Origin: Aurantiochytrium sp. KH105
Taxonomy: Eukaryota > Sar > Bigyra > Thraustochytrida > Thraustochytriidae
DNA: 64,000 nt
Assembly (NCBI GenBank): GCA_003116975.1
Contig: BGKB01000016.1
Coordinates: 437,127 to 501,126 of the forward strand
Direction of reading: 5' to 3'
Below the pieces are notes generated by a model. It saw nothing but the letters and a program-made list of their open reading frames with translations, had not been told where the DNA came from and made no database searches. The first letter of the stretch is position 1, and the number at the start of each line of letters is the position of its first letter. Shown here piece by piece: positions 46,720 to 56,715 of this stretch. A program made the translations under genes and the position numbers.

Positions 46720-47866
46720 GTTTCTTTTCCTTCACCTATTGCCTTTGCGCGTGCGTGACCACCCTTGCGTTCTCGCTCTCACGCGGACCGTCACCTGCGC
46801 GACAACGTCGTCGCCGTCCTCTTCCTCTTCTTCTACTACCCAGCGGACGCGTGGCGCGCGTGCTAGCTCGCTTGCTCGTCTGTCTGTTTCTGCTGCGCTA
46901 TTGGGCAGCAGTGGCAGAAGAGCTGCTAGACAGACCTTGCAAGAGAAGAAGCAGCAACAAGAATGCTGCTACTTGGTTGTAGGAAGCAAATGTTTTACAA
47001 GAGTGACGTGCCCCCTTTGCCTAGTTTTGCATTGATTTACCTCTTGGGCTTTGGAAAGAAACGCTGGCTCCACTCTACTTTCTCCTCTGCTAAGAAAGTC
47101 GGAAAATGCAACAACTATGACTCTCTTGGGAGGCCTACGTCAGAATGCTTCTTCTGCACGGCCGTCTCTGTATCGTCCTTGCACCTGCGCTCCCAAGAGA
47201 TTGAAATGCAGGCAACGCGAAGGGGTCTAACGGTCCGCCGGCCATGGACCGCTTTATTACTAATGCGCACTCTTTAAGGCCCTGCATGGTGGACGAGCAG
47301 GCCGGCCGGACTCTCTCCCAACGGATAGATCAAAATGAGTTGCGCTCCCCGGGGACTCTTCTCTCCCCAAGGGGGTGTGCACTGGAACGGTACGCGGGAG
47401 CGCGCGGGCGGCGAGCGCGGCGCGGCGCGGCGCGCGGATGTATTGAAAGGGGCGGCACGAGTAGCGATTGTTTTTCCTTTTTTCTCCTTGGCAAGCAATG
47501 GACAACGTGGACTTTCCTTGTATAATTGACTAGGTTTAAGAAGAGAAGAACTGGTTCCGGAACGAAAGCAAAGGCCGCAGAGTGCGTGGTACAAGTGCGG
47601 CGTGGGTGGAAACTACTCTGAAGAGCCAGAAATAAAGGAGTCAAGGTGCTGGCAGACCGCATTGCGCCAGACGCGCCCGAGCGCGTCCACTTGCTGGCAC
47701 GCGCGCGCTTTCGTGCGCGATTCCTCGCGTATTGTCGCAGACTGCTTGCTTGCGTGCTTGCTTGCTCCCTTTGCTCGTCGGCAGATCGAAACGCGGTGGA
47801 AGCGAAAGTTTGTGGAGATCAGCCTGAGTGCACGAGCGCGTGCTCGCTTTTTCATCCAAAGGAAAA
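46720..47866. other. Divergent region between the two flagellar genes
   Basis: 1.15 kb between RSP4/6 and AK7. No gene seen; open frames are short or bias-driven. A candidate shared promoter for co-expression in zoospores. Confidence 0.45.
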
Positions 47867-50467
47867 ATGCGCGTCTTCATCGAGGGCGTTGATGGCTTCG
47901 TAGGCAGGGCCGTCCAGCGTATTCTCGAGGCCGACTTTGCTGCCAAGCGTGCCGAGCTGCAAGAAGCAGGCGGAGAACCCGACGCAGACGCAGAAACCCT
48001 CGAGATCGTCGGCTCCGTCAGCTACGACCTCGCCAATGAGAACAACCTCGTTCCTAATGGGGTCGTGGAAGCCGTGAGCCGCAAGGATCTGGACGCGGTG
48101 TGCGCTCTCGCACGTAGCGCCGACTCTATTGTGCTCGATACGCACGAGTCTGTGCTCGAGGCCTCCGCCGTGGTCAAGGCACTCAAAAACCCTTTCGAAG
48201 GTAGCAAGTCCGTCGTCCTTGTGTCAACGCTTCTTACGTGGGACAACACCCCAGCATCGGTGGCCCTGAGTGCTGAGGAAACCAAGGCTGAAGACGAAGA
48301 AGGCGGAGAAGGCGCCGCGGCCCCGACAGTGTTTGCCGAGTCGAGTTTCACGCAGCGCAGGCCTTCGCCAAACTACCTTTTGCATAAAACGCTCGAGTCT
48401 CAGGTCCTCGCGCTCTCGCACGAGACACTCTCGACAACAGTACTCGCCTCTGGCCTTCTCTATGGTGCGGAGCAGGGACCCTTTCACGAGTTTTTCCGGG
48501 ATGCTTGGCTCGGGCGGCCTCTTGTGCTCCCTGATATCAACTCGGCGTGCTCGAACGTTGTGCCAACCGTGCATGTGCAGGATCTTGCTCGTGCCGCATG
48601 TTCCGCCTTGGCGACCCCACCCGCACAGCAATACGTTGTCGTGGCCGATGGCTCACATGATTCCGTCGCTGACATCGTGTCGGCAATCTTCTCTGTTGTC
48701 CAACCGCACCCGGAGCTGGCTCTTCTCGAGGATAGCGTGCCTCCAGAGGACGAGGACGACGAAGCGAGAGCAGAACGCGAGTCTCGGTGGAAGGCGTACC
48801 GCACAACGCCATCGTTTGCAGGTCCAGAAGACACAGACGAGATCCTCATTGGCAATCCGGCGTGGGGAATGCTTCAGTGCTCGCTTCGCTTCGACACGGC
48901 AGAAAGCACTGTACAAGAGCTCGTGCCTGAATGGCATTGCCGTGAGGGTCAGGTCGAAAGTATGCTGCGTATGGCGCGCGAGTTCCGCGCGGCGCGCGAT
49001 TTGCGCCCTCTTCGCGTGGTACTTTCCGGCCCGCCCGCGAGTGGAAAATCCATGGTCGCCAGCAAGCTTGCGCAAAAGTATTGCCTGCCACTCGTCAGCG
49101 CGGAGGCCGCAGTGCAAGAAATGTCCTCCAAACTTCAGGAACTTCGCGATGTTCGCGCCGCCAAGGTCCAGGCGTATGACGACGAAAAGGCACGCCGCAA
49201 AGCAGCATTGGCAGCAGAGGCCAAGAGTGCAGAGGGCAAGGAAGGCGAAGGTGACGATGACGGCGAGACCAAGGCTGCCGAAGGCGACGAGGAGGACGAC
49301 GAGGTGAGCCCCGAGGACGACCCGGAGCGCCAGATTCTCTTTCGCAAGACGGCACTTGAACTCCTTGCCGAAAAGTTCGAAAAGTGCCTCGCAAGCAAGG
49401 GCAAGGTGTCCAACAAGCTTGTGGCGCGTGCCATTCGAGCCAAGCTCCTGTCTTCGGCATGCCAGAACCAGGGCTACGTGCTCGACGACTTTGACCAGAC
49501 GTACTTTATGCTGCGCTCGATTTTCGAGATGTCTGCCACCGCAATGCCGGTGCCCGAGGACGGCGAAGAGCCCGCAGCTGAGGACGGCGAAGTTGTGGAC
49601 GAGGATTTTGAAGACGCTCAAGATGACCCTCGTGCAGGTGCTGCAGGAGACGGAGAGGGAGACGAAGCTGCCGAGGCGGGAGTCTCCGCATCGCTCGAGG
49701 AGATTGTAATTGATCCTCGCATTGTGCCAACGGGGGTACTTGCGCTCGATGCTGATGACGAGGCGCTGCGCGCGATTGCCAAAGCTTCTGTCGATGCTGA
49801 TGAAGACGCCTTTGAGACGAGTCTGGCTCGTTTCCGGGAGCATTGCGCAGAAGACCTCACCAAGACTCCTCTGAGCTTTCTGGAAGGCAATTGCCGACTT
49901 GAGACCCTACTTCTTCGCGTCGACCTTCCTACGGCTCACGACTTTGCCATGTCTGAGGAGAAGTGCTCCGATGAAGAGAGCAAGGTCCAGACTAACGAGT
50001 CCGAGGAGAAGAAACAGTCCGAGGATGAAGCAACGACTCCTGGTGCTGGCATTCCGCAGGTCAACATGGAGGCTGTGGAAATGTACGTGGAGCGCGGCGG
50101 CAGGCCGCACAACTACCGTCCCACTGCGGAAGAGCGTGCTCAGGCGGAAGCACAAGCCAAAGCAGACCGACTCGCTCGGGAAGAGGAAGACCGTCGGGAG
50201 CGCATGGATGCCGAGAAGGAGCGTCGTCGTGAGGAGGAGGATCGTCACAAGGCCACTGATGCCGATCGCAAGCATGCCCTGGACCATGAAGCGGCCCTTC
50301 TTCGGGCGCGCGCGGAGCCGCTGCACAACTACCTTATGGAATTTGTAATGCCGACGCTGTCCAAGGGCCTCATCGAGACGTGCCGCACTCAGCCGGACGA
50401 CCCGGTCGACTTTCTCGCCGAGTACCTTTTCAAGCACAGCGGTGAGACCGAGTCCCAGTTTCCTTAG
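47867..50467 (+). CDS. AK7: Adenylate kinase 7 (SDR-like domain + adenylate kinase + DPY30)
   Basis: An 866-residue flagellar adenylate kinase that interconverts ADP with ATP and AMP for axonemal motility. The N-terminus MRVFIEGVDGFVGRAVQRIL begins an NAD(P)-binding/SDR-like domain (to about residue 310). The kinase P-loop is VVLSGPPASGKSMVASKLA, with GPPASGKS at 388-395, followed by EAAVQEMSSKL. A long acidic insert breaks the AK core, and YVLDDFDQTYF is the expected GYVLDGFP..x equivalent. A basic/acidic coiled coil then leads to the DPY30 dimerisation motif at the C-terminus (LHNYLMEFVMPTLSKGLIET then PDDPVDFLAEYLFKH), which docks on AKAP-type helices in axonemes. Domain order is that of human AK7. 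The ATG at 47867 matches the family start; upstream only a GTG extends the frame. Confidence 0.95.
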   Translation: MRVFIEGVDGFVGRAVQRILEADFAAKRAELQEAGGEPDADAETLEIVGSVSYDLANENNLVPNGVVEAVSRKDLDAVCALARSADSIVLDTHESVLEASAVVKALKNPFEGSKSVVLVSTLLTWDNTPASVALSAEETKAEDEEGGEGAAAPTVFAESSFTQRRPSPNYLLHKTLESQVLALSHETLSTTVLASGLLYGAEQGPFHEFFRDAWLGRPLVLPDINSACSNVVPTVHVQDLARAACSALATPPAQQYVVVADGSHDSVADIVSAIFSVVQPHPELALLEDSVPPEDEDDEARAERESRWKAYRTTPSFAGPEDTDEILIGNPAWGMLQCSLRFDTAESTVQELVPEWHCREGQVESMLRMAREFRAARDLRPLRVVLSGPPASGKSMVASKLAQKYCLPLVSAEAAVQEMSSKLQELRDVRAAKVQAYDDEKARRKAALAAEAKSAEGKEGEGDDDGETKAAEGDEEDDEVSPEDDPERQILFRKTALELLAEKFEKCLASKGKVSNKLVARAIRAKLLSSACQNQGYVLDDFDQTYFMLRSIFEMSATAMPVPEDGEEPAAEDGEVVDEDFEDAQDDPRAGAAGDGEGDEAAEAGVSASLEEIVIDPRIVPTGVLALDADDEALRAIAKASVDADEDAFETSLARFREHCAEDLTKTPLSFLEGNCRLETLLLRVDLPTAHDFAMSEEKCSDEESKVQTNESEEKKQSEDEATTPGAGIPQVNMEAVEMYVERGGRPHNYRPTAEERAQAEAQAKADRLAREEEDRRERMDAEKERRREEEDRHKATDADRKHALDHEAALLRARAEPLHNYLMEFVMPTLSKGLIETCRTQPDDPVDFLAEYLFKHSGETESQFP

Positions 50468-51246
50468 ATTATCCTTTTGTAGCAAGAAAATAACATGACT
50501 TGATGTGAGCGAGCTTACTTCTGCATGTTGTATTTTACTCGTTGCTTCTCAGGCTGGGAGTTGTTTGTCTTCGAGCTCCTGTCCCCGTTCTGCGACCTGC
50601 TCTTCGAACACAACAAGTATCTCTTGACAAGAGTGTGCTGTGAGTGATCACTTCCGCAAGCCTAGGCCCCAGGCGAAGGTCCAGTGCAAGGGGAGCTTCA
50701 CAAGGAGCCGTCACAGGAGAACGGTTCCTCCTCCCTGTCAATCGTCTCCGTCAGACGGTCGCTCGCAGTCGGTCGACCACCGTCTGGGCACGTCCATCCC
50801 CCAACAACTCCATTGAATCTGGTGCACACGGCCACTTGTTTGTTTGCGTGCTGGTTGTTTCTTTTCGCCGCTCCTCCGGAACTTGAGCTCGCCGGCATGG
50901 AACAAGTAGGCCGGGTAGTACTACGACCTGGTATGAAAAAAGAAAAGAGAACGACTCGGAGAACGAGCAAGCGAACGAGAGCGAGCAAACCAGAAACAGC
51001 CTGAGCGAGCGAGGGCTGGGACATCGCATCCTCCGGCCGCGACCTCGCGCGCGACTCGGACGCAGCGGCCGGCGGCGCGAGACGGCCGCGGGCGCAGACC
51101 CCGCCCCTCGCGGCGCGCTTCGCTTCGCTTCGGGCGCGGCGGGCTCGGAGAGCGGCGCGATTGATTGAGGTCGAGCGCAAGCGGCCCGGCCGAACGCCGC
51201 GCCAGGACGTCGCCGCGAGCCGCGCGCGCGCGCGGAGCGCAGCAGC
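50468..51246. other. Intergenic region before the PX gene
   Basis: 779 bp. The first 500 bp are host 3'/promoter-like; the last 250 bp are very GC-rich. No gene seen. Confidence 0.5.
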
Positions 51247-52587
51247 ATGGCGGAGGCGAGGCAGGCGCACGGCGCCAGGGCAGACGCCGCGCGCGACGCG
51301 CCCAAGGAGCGGCAGCACGGCGGCGCGGTGATTGACTTTGACGAGTACGACGCCGCCGAGGACGGCCTCGCGACGGCGCGCAGCACGCTCGCGAACTTTG
51401 ACGACTTCTTCGACGGCGACGCCGAGGCGCACATTGGCCGCCACGCGCTGAGCGTTGACCTCATCCGCAGCAAAATCCCAGCGAGCGTTCTCCGCACCTT
51501 TGAGCCGGACTCGGTCACTCTCGCGACCCTTGAAGCTCGACGCGGAAGCGAGGAGTCTCGCGAAGAAGGCGACGACGAGCACAACTCGAGCGGGGCAAGC
51601 GCTCGGTCTGCTGCACGATCAGGCGCTGGCGCGACCGGCGCTAGAGGTGTGTCTGGCTCTCGTTCGTCGGGGGCCGCTGTCTCCCGCCCAATAAGCGCAC
51701 AACAGAGCTCTGCCGGAAGCGAAGGTGACGGCTCGACATGCAGCGGAATTCTGAATGCGCTCGTGCGCGGGCTCGCTCGTGCCCTCACGGGCGACTCGAT
51801 GGTTACAGCTCCAGTCTTGTACAAAAACGCCAATTGGCTGGGTCGCATTTCCGTATCCCCTGGCCCCTTGCAGGGCAACCTTGTGACCAAGTATCGCACG
51901 TATCGGGTCCAGGGCGAAGTCCTTGCAGGTGGCCACGTTTTGCCATGGAAGCTTGGGCGCGTATGGCGATACTCGGAGATTCGTCGTTTGCTCGTTGATA
52001 GCCTGCAGGTGATTGTCGAGCGTTATGGCTTGGAGGAATGGTTTGGCCACTTATTTAGCAAGTTTCCTGGCAAAAACTGGTCGGGCCGCAACAAACCAGA
52101 AATGGCCGATTTTCGGGCGCAAGCCATCGAAACCTACATTGAAAATCTACTCAAGGCTTGCAACAAGGCCATGCGTGACTACGAGCTCAAGTGTAAGAAG
52201 AAGTCTGGCCGCCGACGACGTATGGAAAGTGGTGAAGGCGAAAACTTTGGGACGACCGCCGCTGCAAGCTCCTCTGGTGCGTCTGGCGGCGCTTCCGCGT
52301 TCGGAACCTCGGACATTTTCACGCCCCGCGACATTCTTGCCATTGAATTTGGCGGGGAATTTCGCTTCCCGGGCGAAGGCCCTCCACTCACCGGGCTCGA
52401 GCGCCTCGCCAAGGGGCTTCAGGAGGTCACTGATCTTCTGGTCGGTCATCTCTTGCACGTAAATGGTCAATTGCGATCTGACGTGACCAAACTCTCTGAT
52501 GAGCTGGGCGCATTGATCACCTCAACTCCCCTTGATCATGTGAATGTCACCAAGGAGTTCAAGATTACCCCTCAACAAGCTCTTTGA
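51247..52587 (+). CDS. PX-domain protein (phosphoinositide-binding, sorting-nexin-like)
   Basis: A 446-residue protein. The N-terminal 170 residues are acidic and Ser/Ala/Gly-rich with no recognised fold. Residues about 203-305 form a PX domain: YRTYRVQGEVLAGGHVLPWK, VWRYSEIRRLLVDSL with the Arg-Tyr-Ser core that binds the phosphoinositide headgroup, FPGKNWSG as the proline/basic loop, and the closing helix AQAIETYIENLLKA. A basic KCKKKSGRRRRM stretch and a Ser/Gly linker precede a C-terminal helical region. PX domains bind PI3P on endosomes, so a membrane-trafficking role is likely. No BAR or other sorting-nexin domain was identified. The ATG at 51247 is the first in frame and lies in GC-rich sequence. 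Confidence 0.82.
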   Translation: MAEARQAHGARADAARDAPKERQHGGAVIDFDEYDAAEDGLATARSTLANFDDFFDGDAEAHIGRHALSVDLIRSKIPASVLRTFEPDSVTLATLEARRGSEESREEGDDEHNSSGASARSAARSGAGATGARGVSGSRSSGAAVSRPISAQQSSAGSEGDGSTCSGILNALVRGLARALTGDSMVTAPVLYKNANWLGRISVSPGPLQGNLVTKYRTYRVQGEVLAGGHVLPWKLGRVWRYSEIRRLLVDSLQVIVERYGLEEWFGHLFSKFPGKNWSGRNKPEMADFRAQAIETYIENLLKACNKAMRDYELKCKKKSGRRRRMESGEGENFGTTAAASSSGASGGASAFGTSDIFTPRDILAIEFGGEFRFPGEGPPLTGLERLAKGLQEVTDLLVGHLLHVNGQLRSDVTKLSDELGALITSTPLDHVNVTKEFKITPQQAL

Positions 52588-53273
52588 GCGTGCGTTGCTA
52601 CGCGCTCTGAGCCATTGACGAGGTCATGTTTATTTCATTCATTCAATCAATCAATCAATCAGTCAATGAATCATCAATTTATCCATTTGGGCCAATCGAT
52701 CAATCGATCGATCAGTCGATTTTTTGAATTGACTCGCAAAGTGGTGGTGGTATGTAGAGATTTGGTGAACTTTTTCAATTTCTCACGCATTTTGCGGGAA
52801 AGGCACGCCTATGCCAATAAAGTGGAAGCAAGAGATTCAATGACCTGCCTGTATAGGAAGTGGAGAAGCCAACAGTCAGCTTTGAAAAAAGAAAAGAAAG
52901 AAAAAAGCACTCACAGAGCCCAATTCTGCTCGGAGCAACTTTATTCTTCTTCCCCTGAACTAAAAAGGTAGTGGACGTTGTAAAGCAAACAATGGAATCT
53001 CGACCGCCTCACAATATTGTCTAGGAAATTTGTGCTGAGGATGTCCTCGCTGGACAGCTGCAGCAGAACGATGCAAATTGCCGGGATGCAGGAAGACCAC
53101 TTGTTTTTATCAGAATTTTTATTATAATTTTTTTAGTTTCATCACCAACGGCTATGACTTGTATGAGGAAAGAATGCACGCACGTGCTGCGAGCTGTAAT
53201 GACAATAGAATGAGATCACGAGTAACCACGACGTCAAGCCACCACGTGAGTGTGAACGAGTGTGAGCGAGACG
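52588..53273. other. AT-rich intergenic region with AATC and GATC-type repeats
   Basis: 686 bp of mostly AT-rich sequence. AATC-type repeats occur at about 52635-52661 and CGAT-type at 52697-52720. A T8 run lies near 53129. The RING frame is open upstream to 53262 only through a GTG. No gene seen. Confidence 0.5.
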
Positions 53274-54248
53274 ATGCTCGCTCATCCCGCGCAATGGTCA
53301 TCGGGGGCAATAGGCGCGACCTTAAATGCACGTCAACGACCGCAGAGCAGTTATCAAGAGCACATGACAAGTGCCAACTTGAGCATCGAGTCACTCCTCA
53401 ACCTTGCACAGAGCATGCTAGATCTTGCACAGAAACTTGAAGACAAGGCGAACTGCGCTCCAGAAACACTCCAAGTTGGTCCACCGAACATTCAGGATCC
53501 AACCCCACCGCAGCGGCCGTCGCAAGAAACTAATTTCGGCCATGCAAATCGAAATGGCACCGGGCGCACGCTACGTCCTCGACCACGCAGTGCGCAATCT
53601 ACCCGTACATTACGAACCGCCTCTGGTTCTGATCGCATCGGACTCAGACAAGAGCAAGCGCAAGCCCACGCGACAACGGCAGCTGCAGCGGCAACTGCCC
53701 AGCAGAATACAACACAACGTCAACGAAGGGCGCAACGACGCGCTCAAGTGACGGCAGGTAATTTATTACGCGGGAATTCGTCTGCAACGCGAATTACACG
53801 CGCAGATCTTTCCGACGAGTATCTCGATTCGCTCATTGAGCAGCACGCGCCAATGCTTGCAAGACATACAGAAAGCACGCGTGCCTCGCGACCGCGGTTC
53901 ATGAGTCTCTCGGCATGGAACGCAAACCTCGCGCGAGGGTTCGAAAACCCAAATAGCGAGCGTTTGCAGCAGTTTCTTCGCGAAGCTATGGCTCCAGATA
54001 ACGCTGTTTCGCGCAGCGTGTCGCGGGGTCTCGATGCAAGCAAGCTTGCCCTGCTCTCTTCATACATGCTTGCAAGAGATCTCGAGACTGGGTGCTGCAT
54101 TTGTTTAGAGAACCTGGCACAAGGCGAAAACGCAACAGTGCTGCCATGCTCTCACGCGTATCATGAAGGATGCATCAAGCAGTGGCTCAAGGGACATGAC
54201 ACTTGCCCACTCTGCAAGTCGCAGGTCGAAGCTCCGGAGACGTCTTGA
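53274..54248 (+). CDS. RING-H2 finger protein, putative E3 ubiquitin ligase
   Basis: A 324-residue protein. The C-terminal RING-H2 (about residues 274-318) shows CICLENLAQGENATVLPCSH, then AYHEGCIKQWLKGHDTCPLC: C-x2-C-x14-C-x-H-x2-H-x2-C-x10-C-x2-C, the full set of eight zinc ligands. RING-H2 domains recruit E2 enzymes, so this is probably a ubiquitin ligase. The rest is Gln/Ala/Arg/Thr-rich and looks disordered. Start taken at ATG 53274 (METMLAH is not met; the frame upstream has only a GTG at 53262). Convergent with the oxidoreductase 124 bp away. Confidence 0.85.
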   Translation: MLAHPAQWSSGAIGATLNARQRPQSSYQEHMTSANLSIESLLNLAQSMLDLAQKLEDKANCAPETLQVGPPNIQDPTPPQRPSQETNFGHANRNGTGRTLRPRPRSAQSTRTLRTASGSDRIGLRQEQAQAHATTAAAAATAQQNTTQRQRRAQRRAQVTAGNLLRGNSSATRITRADLSDEYLDSLIEQHAPMLARHTESTRASRPRFMSLSAWNANLARGFENPNSERLQQFLREAMAPDNAVSRSVSRGLDASKLALLSSYMLARDLETGCCICLENLAQGENATVLPCSHAYHEGCIKQWLKGHDTCPLCKSQVEAPETS

Positions 54249-54371
54249 TCCAGGTCAAATCTTGCATCTCTAATTACTTTCCCTGAAGAATAGAATGGTT
54301 GCTCAATCGTTATTTGGTAGTGGTCGGGGCAAGTGATGGCTCAAAAGGCAATTCTTATGAATGTAAAAAAA

Positions 54372-55814
54372 TTAAGCGGAACGCGACTTGAGGCCGGTGG
54401 GTTCGCCCCAGTTGCTCGCGTCACTGTACTCAATCTGAATGGGCATACCCGCACCATCGAGAGAGCGGCGACCTGCTTCAAGAATAGCAGTCGTGAGCAT
54501 TGTCGTCTCCACTGTAGGCAATTCGCGATTGCAGTCTTCGAGCGTAATGTCTCCATTCCGCATTGCTGTAGCGCGGTCAACAAAGGCTTCGATCGAGCGG
54601 TAGCCATAGCCAAGTTGACCCGCAAACTCGCCTTGCGGATTCGGCTGGTATTTCATGAAGAGCGGATTGCAAGAAGCGTATCCCTTGGCATCCGTAGCAA
54701 CTTCAAAACCACGGTGCGCTGCATTGTAGTACCACGAAAAGCGGGTGATGCGTTAGTAAATTGTGGTCATCAAGTACCTTCTTCTTTTGGTCCATGTTTT
54801 CTCTGCTCTGCGTCTGCTTCTCCTTGTCCGTCTCAAACCTGGATCGATCTCAAGATTGGAAATGTCAACTTGCGTTCCTGCGCCCTGCTTTCACTTACCC
54901 TGATCGACGCGAAGTTCTCCCTTATGCCCCATGTAAAAGAATCGCTGCTGCGAATGGACCTCGCCGGGCGGCGCGATCCATGATGAAGTATAAACTGCCG
55001 TACCGAGGTTGCCAGACTCACGATTCTCCCACTGGACCAGCAACGTAATGGTGTCCTCGCAAGTGTCGGCAGCAACAATGTCCTTGGCCACGCCTGTGGC
55101 GGCGCTCGCCACAACGGAAACGGGCCGGGCGCGACCAGAGACACACCATTCATGAAAGTCAATGTGGTGCGAGTTCAAATAGTATGAAATATCCGAGGCT
55201 TGGCCTGCCCAAGACTTGAAGGTCTCGAGCTGTGTCTTGGGCTGCGACATGTACGAATCCATGAAGGAAAAATCACCAAGTGCGGCTGAGCGGTCTCGTG
55301 CGTCCGTGTAAATGGGATCGAATCGCTTGTGCACTTCACACATAAGGAGCACGTTCTTCTCACGTGCCAGCGCGATGAGCTCGCGGTGCTCCTCGAGCGT
55401 CTTCACGAGCGGCTTGGTGGTGAGAACGTGCATGCCGCGCTCAAGTGCTGCTTTGGTGATCTTAAAATGGGTGTCATCTGGCGTAAAGATCGTGACAAGA
55501 TCGCCAGCCTTGAAGGCGTCGAGGGCCTTTAGGTAAGCTTCGGGGTCGACCTCGTCATCGCCGGGAAAACATTCGAGCGAGCAGTCCATGTCGCTGTACG
55601 CGTCGCCGATGTTGCGTTTTACATGGTCCCTGATGGCCGGCATCTTCTTGCCGTTGGTGCCGCAGAGCCCAAGCCTCTTGACGCGGCCGCCGCGTCTGCG
55701 AAGGTCAATCAGCACCACGCCCACAACACCTGCGCCCTTGTCGGATTCCGCGACGCTGGTCGCAGAGTATCCTGTCGTGTACTCTCCCGTGCCGATCATG
55801 AGAACGTCCACCAT
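54372..55814 (-). CDS. Gfo/Idh/MocA-family oxidoreductase (D-galacturonate reductase-like), two exons
   Basis: Exon 1 spans 55814-54899 and exon 2 54718-54372, with a 180-bp intron (donor GTAAGT after 54899, acceptor AG at 54720-54719). Joined length is 1263 bases, an exact multiple of three, giving 420 residues. The N-terminus [17 protein letters not shown] is the Rossmann start; [20 protein letters not shown] then [14 protein letters not shown] is the Gfo/Idh/MocA cofactor/catalytic region with the EKP-like [28 protein letters not shown] and [10 protein letters not shown] continue the family. The join restores the DQ-AHRG context expected in this family. Likely an NADP-dependent sugar or uronate reductase of the cytosol; the exact substrate is inference. 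Divergent from the cysteine-synthase-like gene. Confidence 0.9.
54719..54898 (-). other. Spliceosomal intron, 180 bp
   Basis: GT-AG intron inside the Gfo/Idh/MocA gene. Donor is G|GTAAGT and acceptor is TGCAG|CG. Removal joins phase-1 codon parts G+CG into an Ala codon and keeps the frame open; without splicing the frame stops three codons after the exon. Confidence 0.88.
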
Positions 55815-56715
55815 CTTGCCTTGCTGGGCTTTTCCTTTCCTCTCTGGTTTCCCTCTTCTTGGTCTTCTTTCGGGTTTTGGGCGAAGCCGTCGAGGTTGTC
55901 GCCCTCGCAGACGACCCTGTTTGATGAATGATTGTGATCGATTTGTTCTGAGATTCAGAAGAGATTCTAATCGAAGTAGAAGTTCTATAAGTTACACAGA
56001 AACGGCAAGCAGCAAGACTCTCTGGCACGGCAAGCATCAATACTTTCTGCCACGGCAAGCATCAAGGCTTTCTGCCACGGCAATCATCAAGGCTTTCTGC
56101 CACGGCAATCATCAAGGTTTTCTGCCACGGCAAGCATCAAGGCTTTCTGCCACGGCAAGCATCAAGACTTTATGCCACGGCAATCATCAAGGCTTTCTGC
56201 CACGGCAAGCATCAAGGTTTTCTGCCACGGCAAGCATCAAGACTTTCTGCCACGGCAAGCTGGACGCTGCGTTGAATCTTCAAGACATTCGCCAACTCTA
56301 CGAGCGAGCTTTCTTTCTTCAATCCATCCTCTATGTTCACGGACCTTGATTTCTAATGCTGTCGAATCGCATCGCCAGTCCACAAGAGACCCAAAGGTGT
56401 ACTTTGGGAAAATATCGACTCCTTCTGGCTTCACCGCTAATTCTGGCCCCGTCGACGATGCAAATGTACCTTTCTCCTCTACCCCCCGTGCCACTTTCGT
56501 ACGCCACACGGGGCCAGCATCGACGTTTTGCGTGTCCGAAACGCGAAACTCGCCTGGTCACAACATATGAGCCCGGACAAATTACGGCCCAGAATGCCCC
56601 TCCAGGCTTCGGAAAGGGAAACGAGGCCGGGCAGAGCTCGATCCGCTCGAAGGGCGACGCGCGAAAGCGGATTGCGGACGGGCAGCGGCGCGAGGAGAGA
56701 GGTCGCGACGCGAGG
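55815..56715. other. Divergent region with 25-bp minisatellite
   Basis: 900 bp between the oxidoreductase and the cysteine-synthase-like gene. The minisatellite fills 56001-56260. The downstream frame of the PLP enzyme is open from an ATG at 56356, but that 120-residue extension is not family-like. Confidence 0.6.
56001..56260. repeat. 25-bp minisatellite, about 10 copies
   Basis: Tandem 25-bp units built on CCACGGCAAGCATCAAG followed by GCTTTCTG, about 10.4 copies. Alternative units differ at fixed places (AAG/AAT before CATC; GGC, GGT or GAC before TTT; TTTCTG/TTTATG). Because 25 is not a multiple of three, every reading frame repeats with a 25-residue period, so the long frames over it are by-products. 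Confidence 0.95.

Noticed and set aside
56001-56260. CRISPR array
   Set aside because: Units are directly adjacent with no unique spacers, and the genome is eukaryotic.
55588-56349. 253-codon frame over the minisatellite, apparent repeat protein
   Set aside because: The 25-residue periodicity is just the 25-bp DNA repeat read in all three frames, and its first part is antisense to the oxidoreductase.
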